Assembly (NCBI GenBank): GCA_902778135.1
Contig: CACYWP010000009.1
Coordinates: 56,067 to 120,066 of the forward strand
Length of the DNA stretch: 64,000 nt
Source of the DNA: an uncultured Coriobacteriaceae bacterium
GTDB lineage: Bacteria; Actinomycetota; Coriobacteriia; Coriobacteriales; Atopobiaceae
Direction of reading: 5' to 3'
Numbering within the stretch: the stretch's first letter is position 1; each line of letters starts with the position of its first letter. Position numbers and translations under genes: made by a program. Positions 7,487-16,833 of the stretch are shown here, piece after piece. The notes under the pieces were generated by a model that searched no databases, was not told the DNA's origin, and was given only the letters and a program-made list of their open reading frames with translations.

Positions 7487-9703
7487 GTGAGCAAGCCAGA
7501 CAACTCCCATGAGTACTTCGCCCGCTGCGCGGGTGGGTTCGAGCAGGTCCTGGCCGACGAGCTGCGCGGCCTGCGCATGCGTCGCGTGCGTCCGCTGAAG
7601 GGCGGCGTCGCCTTCTTCGGCGAGCTGTCCGACGGCTATCGCGCCTGCCTGTGGAGCCGCGTGGCCACCCGTGTCCAGCTGGTCTTGGCACGTGTCCCCG
7701 CAGCGGACGCCGATGAGCTGTACCGGGCGGTCGCCGACGTCGCCTGGGAGCGGCAGATGCGACCCGGCGCGACCATCGCCGTCGATGCCCACGGCCGCAA
7801 CGACAAGCTGGTCAACTCGCGCTTCGTCGCACTGAAGGTGAAGGACGCCATCTGCGACCGTCTGCGCGAGGTGTGCGGGACGCGTCCCGACGTCGATCCC
7901 CACGACCCCGACCTCGCCATCGACGTCGCGCTGCACCAGCAGCGCGCCACGCTCTACCTCAACCTCTCGGGCGCCTCGCTGCACCGGAGGGGCTACCGCG
8001 AGGAGGGTGTCCAGACCGAGGCTCCCCTGAAGGAGACCCTGGCTGCGTCGATGCTGCTGGCCGCCGGATGGCCGGACGTCGCCGCCACCGGAGGCATGCT
8101 GGTCGACCCCATGTGCGGGTCGGGGACGCTGGCCATCGAGGCCGCCCTCGTCGTCGCCAATGGCGCGCCGGGACTGATCCGCCAGCGTTGGGGCTTCGAG
8201 GGCTGGCTGTCGCACGACCCCGACCTGTGGGAGGCGCTGCGCGCGCAGGCCCAGCAGGACCTGCTGCCCCCTCAGGGGAAGCCACCCATCATCGCGGGGG
8301 ACATCGACGCGGATGCCGTCCGGATCGCCCGCGACAATGCCCAGCGAGCTGGGGTTGCCGGCCTCATCCGCTTCCACGTGGACGACGCAGCCCGACTGGC
8401 ACGCCACCTGCACGCCACCCGCCACGCCCGGGGCGGGCTCCTGGTGGCAAACCCGCCCTATGGCCAGCGCCTGCTCTCCCAGCGCGACCTGCCCGATGTC
8501 AACGCCGCCCTTGCCCAGGCGGTCGAGGCGCTGCCATCGGGATGGCAGGTGGCGCTGATCACGCCTGACACCAGCATCGACACCGCGCTCGGACGCACGC
8601 CCGACCACACCATCGCCTGCCACAACGGACCCCTGGAGGCCCACATCCGCCTGTATCGGGACGCCATGGCGCACCGGACGGTACAGGACGTCGTCTCCCT
8701 GGCTGGCGCCCAGCGGGCGGTGCCCGTGGCGGAGGTCACCAGCGCCCAGTTCGCCACGCGCCTGCGCAAGGTGGCCAAGGAGCGCAGCCGATGGGCGCGC
8801 AAGACCTCCACCAGCGCGTTTCGCGTCTACGACGCGGACTTGCCCGACTTCGCGCTATCCGTCGACCTCTACGTGGGAACTGGTCCCGACGAGGGGCGAC
8901 GCCACGCCGTCATCGAGGAGCGCAGGCGTCCCAAGTCCGTCGATGGGCTGCTGGCAGCCCATCGCCTCTCCGACGCGGCGGCCCTGGCGTCTGCGGTGCT
9001 GGACGTCCCGGCACGCGACGTGCTCGTCCGACCGTGGCAGGCAGAGCGGGACGCACGGCGGCAGGACACCAGCGACCCTCTGCCGCTGACGGTGTCGGAG
9101 GACGGGTTCGCCATTGCCATCGACCTGCAGGGACGACCCGACACGGGACTGCCGCTGGCGATGCGTGGGGTGCGCGAGCTGGTGGGGACGCGGGCCAAGG
9201 GCAGGCGCGTCGCCAGCCTCTTCGCGTCCTCGGGCATCGCGCTGATTCACGCGGCGGCAGCCGGTGCCTCCGCGACGACCTGCGTCGACGTCTTTGCGGA
9301 CCGCATCGACTCCGTGCGCTCGGCGATGGCCGCCAATGGGTTTGCGGGAAAGCGATACCGGTACGCCTGCGCCGATGCGCGCACCTGGTTGGAGCGGGAG
9401 GCGCAGGCGGGACGCACCTATGACCTGATCGTCTGCACGCCACCCGGTTGGATGGCGCCCCGAGAGGAGGGCGGCGACTGGGAGCTGCAGCGCGACCACG
9501 TCGACCTGCTGCGGCAGGTCGCACGCGTCCTCTCCCCCACGGGCACCATCGTCTTTGCCTTCGAGGCGCGCGACGTCCGCCTGGACCAAGGCTCCCTTCG
9601 GGACCAGGGGCTCTCCGTCACCGACGCCAGCAGCCAGACGCTGCCTCCCGACTTCGTGCGCTCCGCTCGTCAGCACCACTGCTACCTGCTCGAACGCTCC
9701 TGA
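7487..9703 (+). CDS. rlmL: Bifunctional 23S rRNA guanine methyltransferase RlmKL
   Basis: 738 residues. A GTG start at 7487 with GGAGG six bases before is chosen; the frame is open far upstream but that part overlaps the previous gene. Order: THUMP RNA-binding domain (about 10-160), an m2G methyltransferase domain with MCGSGT and VANPPYGQRL (about 200-400), then a second Rossmann methyltransferase domain (about 560-738) with VASLFASSGIALIHAAAAGA. This is the fused RlmL (m2G2445) plus RlmK (m7G2069) arrangement of enterobacteria. The second half is diverged from the textbook RlmK motif, so its activity is less sure. Confidence 0.88.
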   Translation: MSKPDNSHEYFARCAGGFEQVLADELRGLRMRRVRPLKGGVAFFGELSDGYRACLWSRVATRVQLVLARVPAADADELYRAVADVAWERQMRPGATIAVDAHGRNDKLVNSRFVALKVKDAICDRLREVCGTRPDVDPHDPDLAIDVALHQQRATLYLNLSGASLHRRGYREEGVQTEAPLKETLAASMLLAAGWPDVAATGGMLVDPMCGSGTLAIEAALVVANGAPGLIRQRWGFEGWLSHDPDLWEALRAQAQQDLLPPQGKPPIIAGDIDADAVRIARDNAQRAGVAGLIRFHVDDAARLARHLHATRHARGGLLVANPPYGQRLLSQRDLPDVNAALAQAVEALPSGWQVALITPDTSIDTALGRTPDHTIACHNGPLEAHIRLYRDAMAHRTVQDVVSLAGAQRAVPVAEVTSAQFATRLRKVAKERSRWARKTSTSAFRVYDADLPDFALSVDLYVGTGPDEGRRHAVIEERRRPKSVDGLLAAHRLSDAAALASAVLDVPARDVLVRPWQAERDARRQDTSDPLPLTVSEDGFAIAIDLQGRPDTGLPLAMRGVRELVGTRAKGRRVASLFASSGIALIHAAAAGASATTCVDVFADRIDSVRSAMAANGFAGKRYRYACADARTWLEREAQAGRTYDLIVCTPPGWMAPREEGGDWELQRDHVDLLRQVARVLSPTGTIVFAFEARDVRLDQGSLRDQGLSVTDASSQTLPPDFVRSARQHHCYLLERS

Positions 9704-9707
9704 CAGC

Positions 9708-9747
9708 ATCGGCCCGGCCTGACCGTGACGGCCAAGCCGGGCCGATG
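9708..9747. terminator. Hairpin between convergent genes
   Basis: CATCGGCCCGGC (9708-9719) and GCCGGGCCGATG (9736-9747) form a perfect 12-bp stem with a 16-base loop, placed between the stop of rlmL and the stop of the PARG-like gene. No clear T-tract follows, but the place suits a two-way terminator. Confidence 0.7.
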
Positions 9748-9773
9748 ACCCTGGTTCTTGCGAGACCTGCGGG

Positions 9774-10727
9774 CTACAGGTACTTGCGCCAGTCCTCCTC
9801 TTCCTCCTCGTCCTCCTCCTGGCGCTTGACCTCCACCTTGGGACGCGCGGCAGGCTTGACGTAAGGCGCATCGTTTGCCTCGGGAAATGCCGCGAAGGCA
9901 TGCTCGAAGCGGGCCAGGTTCTCGTTGAACCGCTCGCGCGGCACGGCAAACACCACCTGCTCGGCAACGTGCCTGCCGCTGGCCAGCTCCTCGCGGAACA
10001 GCTCGGCCACCACGCTCGCATCCCAGCCGAACGTCCCGCACCCGTAGGCGCCCAGAACCAGCTTCTTGTGGCCCAGGTCGTCGGCGATGGCCATGAAGAA
10101 GCGGATGCGGTCGCGCATGGCGGCGACCAGCGTGTCGTCGGCGATCCGGTAGTTCTCGCGGGCACGGCGCGCATTGGGCGCGGCGACCACGATGACGTCG
10201 GCATAGCTGTGGTATCCGTCGCGCTCGAAGCGCACCTTGGGCACCACCATGCCCCGGTTGCGGTACAGCTCGCAGTTGATGTTGCGGCGGCGGTTCTGGG
10301 CGTACCAGGACTTCTGCTCGCGCAGGACGTTGAACAGCGTGGACTCCGCGCACAGGGCCTCCTCCTGCGCCCATGCGCCGCGGTCGTAGGCACCACCGGG
10401 CTCGGTGAACGAGGCGAAGTCGAGAACGGCCAGGTCACAGGCGCTGGCAATGCCGCGGCCACGCTCCAGGACCGCGGCGACGCTGTCCTGCTCCACGACC
10501 TGGACGGTCGGGACGCACCCCTCGACCTCGGGCTTGGGCATTCCCTCGTAGGTGCGCAGCTCCGCCAGGGAGCGCTTCACCTCGCCCGCCAGCTTCGCGT
10601 CAACCTCGGCGATGTGGGCGCTCGCCCGCTCGGTACGCTCCTGGCGGCGGTCGCCACCCCGGCGGTCGTTGCGACCCGCACCGCGCCGGTCGTCGCCTCT
10701 CCTGTTGCCGCGCTCGCCCTGTGCCAT
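9774..10727 (-). CDS. PARG-like (TIGR02452-type) macrodomain protein
   Basis: 317 residues. Residues 1-35 are rich in Arg, Gly and Asp and probably disordered. The microbial poly(ADP-ribose) glycohydrolase core follows: LDFASFTEPGGAYDRGAWAQEE (about 102-123) contains the signature loop and the catalytic QEE (121-123), and YGCGTFGWD near 235 is the second ligand loop. The usual GGG of the signature is GGA here. The C-terminus is a highly acidic tail ending WRKYL. Family members remove ADP-ribose from proteins or DNA in the cytosol; no matching ADP-ribosyltransferase gene is visible nearby. Confidence 0.85.
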   Translation of the reverse strand: MAQGERGNRRGDDRRGAGRNDRRGGDRRQERTERASAHIAEVDAKLAGEVKRSLAELRTYEGMPKPEVEGCVPTVQVVEQDSVAAVLERGRGIASACDLAVLDFASFTEPGGAYDRGAWAQEEALCAESTLFNVLREQKSWYAQNRRRNINCELYRNRGMVVPKVRFERDGYHSYADVIVVAAPNARRARENYRIADDTLVAAMRDRIRFFMAIADDLGHKKLVLGAYGCGTFGWDASVVAELFREELASGRHVAEQVVFAVPRERFNENLARFEHAFAAFPEANDAPYVKPAARPKVEVKRQEEDEEEEEDWRKYL

Positions 10728-10942
10728 CGTGCATCATCCCCAATCGGTTGCCGTGCGTCCACATGCAAACGATGATACTCGTTCGGGCGCGCCACGAGCC
10801 AAGGGGACCGACTCCCTCATCAGGTGGCAACCTTCCCCCATCGTGCAGAAGCACACCCCAGCCGCCGCTCCCGGCCACGGAACATCCTGCGCACTTGCGG
10901 GAATTGCAGCAAAACCTCGCCATAGGTGGCCACCGCGCTTCC

Positions 10943-10965
10943 TATTATTATGAAATCGTTCTCAT
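10943..10965 (+). promoter_or_regulatory. Promoter -10 and LacI-type operator before GH32
   Basis: TATTAT (10943-10948) is a likely -10 box, immediately followed by ATGAAATCGTTCTCAT (10950-10965). The 14-base core TGAAATCGTTCTCA is an imperfect palindrome around CG, the style of LacI-family operators, and recurs nearly unchanged before the GH32 gene at 19682. The site would overlap the transcription start, suiting repression. Confidence 0.7.
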
Positions 10966-11003
10966 GCCCATTCGGCCCAGGCAATCGGAGAAAGGACCCG
11001 CCC

Positions 11004-12551
11004 ATGACCATGCTCGTCAAGCTCGACCAGTCCCACAACTGGCGCCTGAAGTATCACCTCCAGATGCCGCACGGCACGATGACCGACCCCAACGGCCTCT
11101 GCCAGTTCAAGGGCACCTACCACGTGTTCCACCAGTACGAGCCCCGTTGGCCGCGCGAGTGGGGCCATGGCTGGGGTCATTGGTCCAGCCCCGACCTGCT
11201 CACCTGGTACTGGCACGGCGGCGCCATCATGCCCAGCGTCCAGACCGACAAGAACGGCTCCTACTCCGGCTCCGCCATCGCCAACGGCGACGAGCTGTGG
11301 CTCTACTACACCGGCAACGAGCTCATGGGCACGCGCGCCGATGGCTATGACTTCGACTTCAGCGGCCGCAAGGCCAACGAGACGCTCGTGCGCTGCACCG
11401 ACGACGGCGACATGTGCCACATCACCCTCGGCGAGAAGGAGCCGGTCCTGTGCAACGACCAGTATCCCGCCTACGCCTCCAACCACGTGCGCGACCCCAA
11501 GGTCTGGCGCGAGGACGGCTCCTGGTGGATGCTGCTTGGCTGCCGCACCATGGAGAGCCATGGCTGCGCACTGCTCTACAAGTCCGATGACGGCATCAAG
11601 TGGGAGATGGCCGGCAGCGCGACCAACGTCGGCGACGGCCCCTTCGGTTACATGTGGGAGTGCCCGAGCGTCGCGACGTTCGGCGACAAGGAGTTCATGT
11701 TCGTGTGCCCGCAGGGCGTGCCCAAGACCGAGTACCGCTTCCAGACCATCCACAACTCCGGCTACTTCCCCGTCAAGGGCAAGGTCATCGACATCCTGCA
11801 GCAGGACCCGGGCAAGATGGACGCGGACGGCCCCTATCCCTGCATGGACGTGGACGACTTCGTCGAGCTGGACTTCGGCTTCGACTTCTATGCCTGCCAG
11901 GTCTTCGAGGACGAGCAGGGTCGCAGCATCCTGATCGCCTGGGCCGGCGTCGCCGACATGGAGTTCGAGTATGACGTCCCCACCACCCCCGAGTGGGCCC
12001 ACAGCCTCACGGCCCCGCGCGAGCTCAGCCTCAACGAGGCCGGCAGGATCTGCCAGTGGCCCGTCGCCGAGTTGGAGCAGCTGCGTGACGAGGAGGTCGA
12101 GTTCAAGGCCGAGCTCGCCAAGGGCTCCACGGGCTTCATGGGCTCCTCGACCTACGACAAGTTCAGCATGGACGGTGCCATCGGTGCCCGCTTCGACGGC
12201 ATCGGCGAGTTCCAGATCACCGACATCGAGGGCAAGGGCCACTTCATGCTCAACGGCGACCTCGAGTTCGTCATCAACGACCACGACGCCGAGCTGGTCT
12301 TCCACAGCCACGCCGGTCGCTTCCGCAGCATCCGTCGCCTGCCGCTCTCCGCGCTGTCTGCCGGCAAGATCGAGAGCCTGCGCGTGATGGTCGACACCTC
12401 CATGGTGGAGATCTACGTCAATGGCGGCGAAGTCACCATGACCACCCGCTGGTTCCCGCTCGACATCAAGAACCTGGCCGTCACCAGCACCATCAAGGGC
12501 GACCACAAGGCATGGGCGCTGCACGGCTTCGAGTTCCAGAACATCGCGTAG
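11004..12551 (+). CDS. Intracellular GH32 beta-fructosidase
   Basis: 515 residues, ATG 11004 after GGAGAAAGGA. Five-bladed GH32 propeller followed by a beta-sandwich. Catalytic residues are in place: nucleophile D28 in TDPNG, transition-state stabiliser D164 in RDPKVW, acid/base E219 in WECPS. The first motif lacks the usual asparagine (TDPNG rather than NDPNG). There is no signal peptide, so it acts on imported sucrose, sucrose-6-phosphate or fructo-oligosaccharides. It is closest in this window to the enzyme at 43307 and belongs to the same divergent subgroup as 19682 (HNWRL/CQFxGxYHxFHQY style). A LacI-type operator lies in its promoter and a strong terminator follows. Confidence 0.93.
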   Translation: MTMLVKLDQSHNWRLKYHLQMPHGTMTDPNGLCQFKGTYHVFHQYEPRWPREWGHGWGHWSSPDLLTWYWHGGAIMPSVQTDKNGSYSGSAIANGDELWLYYTGNELMGTRADGYDFDFSGRKANETLVRCTDDGDMCHITLGEKEPVLCNDQYPAYASNHVRDPKVWREDGSWWMLLGCRTMESHGCALLYKSDDGIKWEMAGSATNVGDGPFGYMWECPSVATFGDKEFMFVCPQGVPKTEYRFQTIHNSGYFPVKGKVIDILQQDPGKMDADGPYPCMDVDDFVELDFGFDFYACQVFEDEQGRSILIAWAGVADMEFEYDVPTTPEWAHSLTAPRELSLNEAGRICQWPVAELEQLRDEEVEFKAELAKGSTGFMGSSTYDKFSMDGAIGARFDGIGEFQITDIEGKGHFMLNGDLEFVINDHDAELVFHSHAGRFRSIRRLPLSALSAGKIESLRVMVDTSMVEIYVNGGEVTMTTRWFPLDIKNLAVTSTIKGDHKAWALHGFEFQNIA

Positions 12552-12575
12552 GCGAGACGCCACACGACTGTTGCC

Positions 12576-12613
12576 AAGGGGGCGTGGCCTGAAAGGGTCA
12601 CACCCCCTTCTTT
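12576..12613 (+). terminator. Rho-independent terminator after GH32
   Basis: AAGGGGGCGTG (12576-12586) pairs with CACACCCCCTT (12599-12609), one G-T pair, then CTTTT. It follows the GH32 stop by 25 bases. Confidence 0.85.
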
Positions 12614-12773
12614 TGTCTGCGTTTTGCGACGGCAAGCAGGACGAGCTGCGCAGAGAAGGGCATATTCTGCGCAGCGCAAAGCGCAGACAACGCAAACTGG
12701 AATGTGCAGAGCACGCAAAGCGCAGACAACGGTTGGTTTTCGCCAGAGAACGTCACGAGAAGCGCAGACAACG
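12614..12773. repeat. Cluster of short repeats before the PAS-GGDEF gene
   Basis: The 12-mer GCGCAGACAACG occurs exactly at 12681, 12720 and 12762 (spacing 39 and 42 bases); the first two copies share a longer 17-mer GCAAAGCGCAGACAACG. A near copy (GCGCAGAGAAGG) starts at 12648, and an inverted version TTGTCTGCGTTTTGC lies at 12614-12628. With the neighbouring terminator this accounts for most of the 310-base gap 12552-12861. The arrangement looks like repeated protein-binding sites upstream of the diguanylate cyclase gene. Confidence 0.6.
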
Positions 12774-12861
12774 AGATGCCATCTTCCCTGTTCCGACGGC
12801 GATGGCGTTGCACTACTATGGAACGATACTTCGGGCACCCACGACCGGCGGGGGGACGGGC

Positions 12862-14292
12862 ATGACCCACGGGTTCATTCGAGACAACAGGCGCCAGCCC
12901 GACATGCAGGCTGGCGTCGGGGACACGGGAACGCCGCGCGACGGGGCGGCAGGCATCGCCCCCGACGGGGGCATCAGCCACATCGACATAGCGAACGCGC
13001 TGGCCTACCACTACGACTGCGTCTACTACATCGACCTCGACAACGACCACTACGTCGAGTACACCTCGTCCGCAGAATATCAGGCCCTGGGGATCGAGGT
13101 CGCGGGCGACGACTTCTTCGCCGACAGCGCGCGCACCATCCGCCGCATCGTCCACAGGGACGACCAGGCCTTTGCGCTGATGATCCACCAAAAGGCCTAC
13201 CTGCTGGGGGAGCTGGACAGGCACGGGCTCGTCTCGGTCACCTACCGCATCATGTTCGACGGCATCCCCCGCTACTACAACGGGCGCTTCACCCGGTCGG
13301 GACACGATGGTGACAGCCGCCTGATCGTGGGATGGGCCAATGTCGACAGCGAGGTGCGCCGCGAGCGCGACTTCGAGGCGGCCCAGAGCGAGCACCGCCT
13401 GCTGCGCGACGTCAACAAGGCCCTGACCTCGGACTACGTCAAGGTCTACTACGTCGACCTGTCCGACGACAGCTACCGCGAGCTGACTCCCGACCCCAAG
13501 ACCGGCGACCTGGTCGTGACCATGGGCGGACGGGACTTCTTCGAGGACGCCAAGGACATGGCCCGCCTCGGCATCTACCACGCCGACATGGCCCGCTTCG
13601 TGGGTGCTCTGCACCGCGAGCACGTCCTGGAGCTGATGGAGGACGCGCCGTTCATACTCACCTACCGGGCACTGCAGAATGGCAGACCCGTCTGGCACAC
13701 GCTGAAGGCCCTCTACTCCGACCGGCGCACCCACATGCTGGTGGCCGTACGCGACATCGACATTCAGAAGCGACGCGAGACCGACTACGAGCACAAGATC
13801 TACTCGATGTCCCAGCTAATCAACCGCGACATCATGACGGGTGTCAAGAACAAGAACGCCTTCCTCCAGGAGGAGAGCAAGTGGAACCAGCAGATCTCCG
13901 ACGCGGGCGGCATGACCAGCTTCGCGGTCGCCGTCTGTGACATCAACGACCTCAAGCTCATCAACGACACCCAGGGACACGCCGCCGGCGACCAGGCCAT
14001 CATCGATGCAGCGCGCATCATCAGCGACATCTTCAAGCACAGCCCGGTGTTCCGCATCGGCGGGGACGAGTTCGCCGTCGTGCTGTCCGGGCGCGACTAC
14101 AGCCGTCGCTCCGCCCTGATGGGCCAGCTGGAAGACCGCATGCGCGAGAACGCCGAGCTCGAACAGGTCATCCTGGCCAGTGGCATCTCGGCCTACGACC
14201 CCGTCACCGACGACGAGTTCGCGGACGTCTTCAGGCGCGCGGACACGCGCATGTACGAGAAGAAGCGTCAGATGAAGGGCAGCTTCCGCTAG
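12862..14292 (+). CDS. PAS-PAS-GGDEF diguanylate cyclase
   Basis: 476 residues from ATG 12862 (GGGGGACGGG upstream); an ATG at 12802 in the same frame is an alternative. Two PAS-like sensor domains of similar layout (about 38-165 and 185-300, each with a YYVDL/YYIDL strand and a FF[AE]D loop) lead to a GGDEF domain (about 320-476) with D360 and N362 of the CDINDLKLIND strand and an intact GGDEF at 400-404, so it should make cyclic-di-GMP. No transmembrane segment is seen; sensing is cytosolic. An EAL gene follows in the same direction, so synthesis and breakdown are paired. Confidence 0.88.
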   Translation: MTHGFIRDNRRQPDMQAGVGDTGTPRDGAAGIAPDGGISHIDIANALAYHYDCVYYIDLDNDHYVEYTSSAEYQALGIEVAGDDFFADSARTIRRIVHRDDQAFALMIHQKAYLLGELDRHGLVSVTYRIMFDGIPRYYNGRFTRSGHDGDSRLIVGWANVDSEVRRERDFEAAQSEHRLLRDVNKALTSDYVKVYYVDLSDDSYRELTPDPKTGDLVVTMGGRDFFEDAKDMARLGIYHADMARFVGALHREHVLELMEDAPFILTYRALQNGRPVWHTLKALYSDRRTHMLVAVRDIDIQKRRETDYEHKIYSMSQLINRDIMTGVKNKNAFLQEESKWNQQISDAGGMTSFAVAVCDINDLKLINDTQGHAAGDQAIIDAARIISDIFKHSPVFRIGGDEFAVVLSGRDYSRRSALMGQLEDRMRENAELEQVILASGISAYDPVTDDEFADVFRRADTRMYEKKRQMKGSFR

Positions 14293-14361
14293 GCACGACG
14301 GGCTGCCCGCGCATCCACGATGGCCGTGATATGTGGTGCCGCGAGCAGCCCGCCGCCACCG

Positions 14362-14389
14362 TTGAGCATCCACCGCTACCTGATATAAT
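14362..14389 (+). promoter_or_regulatory. Sigma-70 type promoter before GGDEF/EAL gene
   Basis: TTGAGC (14362-14367), 16-base spacer, TATAAT (14384-14389). It implies a start near 14396 and a leader of about 95 bases before the TTG start at 14493, so the EAL gene has its own promoter apart from the upstream cyclase. Confidence 0.75.
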
Positions 14390-14492
14390 GGACGAACCGT
14401 GAACGCCCCCTCGCCTGCCTCGTCGGCCCGCGTTGCCCAAGAGCACGGTAGCTCCCACCAGCGGAGCGCCAGACCGACCGAGGGGAAACTCC

Positions 14493-16823
14493 TTGACGCT
14501 GAACATAGCCACTTCCTCTGACCAGGAAACCCGTGCCAGTGGCACGATTGACGAGCGCGACGCCCTGACCGGCGTCCGTGGCTACTACACGCTGCTGCGC
14601 GACTTCGACTACGACGAGTACGCCGACGAGGACGTCTACGTCGTGCTGTGCGACCTGGACAACTTCCGCATGCTCAACGACGCCTATGGGGAGAACCGCT
14701 GCAACGACGTGCTGGCCCGCGTCGGCCAGGCGATGCAGCAGTGCTTCGGCGACCGTCGCACCTATCGCTACGGTTCCGACGAGTTCCTCATCGTCAACGC
14801 CTTCTTCGACGAGCACGCCTTCCTTGACAAGCTCGACGTGTTCAACCGGCGTCTCGACGCCATCGACATCAACGGCGCCAAGCTGCACATGACCTGCAGC
14901 TACGGTTACGCGTACGGAAAGGTCACCAGCTCGGAGCTGCTCCACGAGGCCATCCGCCTTGCCGACCGCAAGATGTTCGAGGCGAAGCGCCTGGGCAAGA
15001 ACCGCGCGGTCAGCGCCTCGTTGGAGACCGACCCGGCCTTGCAGGGCTCGCACCATCGCGACAACGCCCTCAAGACCTACGAGGTCGACGAGCTGACGGG
15101 GCTCACCAACTACATCTTCTTCCGCCGCGAGCTGACGCACCTGCTGCGCGACCAGCAGGACATGGTCGTGGCCGACGACGAGCGGCTGGCCCTGGTCTAC
15201 TTCAACGTCCAGAACTTCAAGGGATACAACCAGCAGTTCGGCTTCGATGCAGGAGACGAGCTGCTGCTGCTCATCAGCGAGGAGATCCAGGCCGCCTACC
15301 CGGGATGCCTGGCCTCGCGCTTCTCCGCCGACCAGTTCATGGTGGTGGCCACCACCGCAACTGCCGAGCGTGGGTTCTACGAGGTGCGCAGCGCCTTCCG
15401 TCGCCGGCGCAAGGACACCAGCATCTGGCTGCGCGCCGGCAGCTACGTCCCCAGCGACGAGGACAGCGACGTGGGCCTTGCGATGGACCGCGCCAAGATG
15501 GCCTGCGACAGCATCAAGGGGCGCCGGGACATCTTCTACCGTCCCTACGACGAGGAGCTGCGCTCGCAGATCACCACCCACCGCTACGTGCTGGACAACT
15601 TCGACCGCGCCCTTGCCGATGGGTGGATCCGCCCCTTCTACCAGCCCATCGCCCGCGTGGCGACCGGCGACGTCTGCGACGTCGAGGCCCTGGCGCGCTG
15701 GATCGACCCGCGGCACGGAGTCATCAGCCCAGCCGACTTCATCCCCGTGCTGGAGGATGCCCGCCTCATCCACAGGCTGGACCTGTCCATCGTGCGCCAG
15801 GTGTGCGCCGACTACCGTCGCGTCGACGATGCGGGCGGCCACTTCGTCGCGCCATCGGTCAACCTCTCGCGCCTCGACTTCGAGCTGTGCGACATCGTGC
15901 AGGAGATCGTGGACATCTGCGACGAGTACGGCATGCCCCACAGCTTCCTGGCCGTCGAGGTCACGGAGAGCGCCCTGTCCGGCAGCCAGGAGTTCCTGCG
16001 CACCGAGATCGACCGCTTCCGCGAGCTGGGCTTCCAGGTGTGGATGGACGACTTCGGCAGCGACTACTCCTCCCTCAACCTGCTGAAGGAGTACCAGTTC
16101 GACCTCATCAAGCTGGACATGGCGTTCCTGCGGGGCTTCGAGGGCAACGAGGCGTCGCGCGTCATCATGGCCCACATCATCGGCATGGCCAAGGAGCTGG
16201 GCTTCAAGACCTTGGTGGAGGGCGTCGAGACCGCCGAGCAGTACGAGTTCCTGCGTTCCATCGGCTGCGGTCGCGCCCAGGGCTGGTACTTCGGGCGGCC
16301 CAACGTCCTCAAGAGCATGATGGCCTCCATCGAAGCGGGTCCCCACTCGTTCGAGCCCTACGACATGCATGAGTACTACGAGGACGTGGGTCGCATCAAC
16401 CTCATGCGTCCCAAGCCCGCGCCACCCGTCGACGGCCACTACGCCTCTGGCGACATGCCTGCGGTCATCGTGGAACGCCACCATGGGGTCTTCCGCTACC
16501 TCAACGTCAACGACACCTATCCGCGCTTCCTGGCAACGATGGGAATGCATTCGGTCAGGGAGAGCGAGGAGCTGATGAACAGCTCCCAGCACAACTACGA
16601 CCGCCTGCGCGAGAGCATCGACCGGGCGTCCAAGTCGGGTGACTGGGACTTCACCTCCTTCGAGGACCTCGGTCACCATTGCTCGCTGCTGACGCATGTC
16701 ATAGCGCGCTGCGACGAGGAGGACGCACTGGCCGTCATCATGGTCACCATCGACGCCCTCGTCCTGGACTTCACGGGTTCCTCGGACACCATCGGCAACC
16801 AGGCCGCCCTCGGGGCGGGCTAA
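14493..16823 (+). CDS. Degenerate GGDEF x2 - EAL phosphodiesterase
   Basis: About 776 residues. A TTG at 14493 with AGGGGAA before it is preferred; another TTG at 14433 is possible. The first GGDEF-like domain has GSDEF (94-98) and a second one has only SADQF near 280, so cyclase activity is doubtful. The EAL domain (about 370-620) keeps FYQPI, EAL in DVEALARW, VTESAL, MDDFGSDYSSL and IKLDM, the metal-binding and catalytic set, so cyclic-di-GMP hydrolysis is likely. A C-terminal PAS-like region of about 150 residues follows. It ends ten bases before a PAS-like gene with its own AGGAG, probably one transcript. Confidence 0.85.
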   Translation: MTLNIATSSDQETRASGTIDERDALTGVRGYYTLLRDFDYDEYADEDVYVVLCDLDNFRMLNDAYGENRCNDVLARVGQAMQQCFGDRRTYRYGSDEFLIVNAFFDEHAFLDKLDVFNRRLDAIDINGAKLHMTCSYGYAYGKVTSSELLHEAIRLADRKMFEAKRLGKNRAVSASLETDPALQGSHHRDNALKTYEVDELTGLTNYIFFRRELTHLLRDQQDMVVADDERLALVYFNVQNFKGYNQQFGFDAGDELLLLISEEIQAAYPGCLASRFSADQFMVVATTATAERGFYEVRSAFRRRRKDTSIWLRAGSYVPSDEDSDVGLAMDRAKMACDSIKGRRDIFYRPYDEELRSQITTHRYVLDNFDRALADGWIRPFYQPIARVATGDVCDVEALARWIDPRHGVISPADFIPVLEDARLIHRLDLSIVRQVCADYRRVDDAGGHFVAPSVNLSRLDFELCDIVQEIVDICDEYGMPHSFLAVEVTESALSGSQEFLRTEIDRFRELGFQVWMDDFGSDYSSLNLLKEYQFDLIKLDMAFLRGFEGNEASRVIMAHIIGMAKELGFKTLVEGVETAEQYEFLRSIGCGRAQGWYFGRPNVLKSMMASIEAGPHSFEPYDMHEYYEDVGRINLMRPKPAPPVDGHYASGDMPAVIVERHHGVFRYLNVNDTYPRFLATMGMHSVRESEELMNSSQHNYDRLRESIDRASKSGDWDFTSFEDLGHHCSLLTHVIARCDEEDALAVIMVTIDALVLDFTGSSDTIGNQAALGAG

Positions 16824-16833
16824 GGAGTACGAC

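Noticed and set aside
10962..12695. 577-codon open frame antisense to the first GH32 gene
   Set aside because: No motif or ribosome site; GH32 on the plus strand has all catalytic residues.
12614..12773. A small CRISPR array
   Set aside because: Repeats are only 12-17 bases, spacing varies, one copy is inverted, and no cas gene is present.
14396..14492. A cyclic-di-GMP (GEMM) riboswitch in the leader of the GGDEF/EAL gene
   Set aside because: The leader length is suitable, but the conserved GEMM core and tetraloop-receptor pattern are not there.
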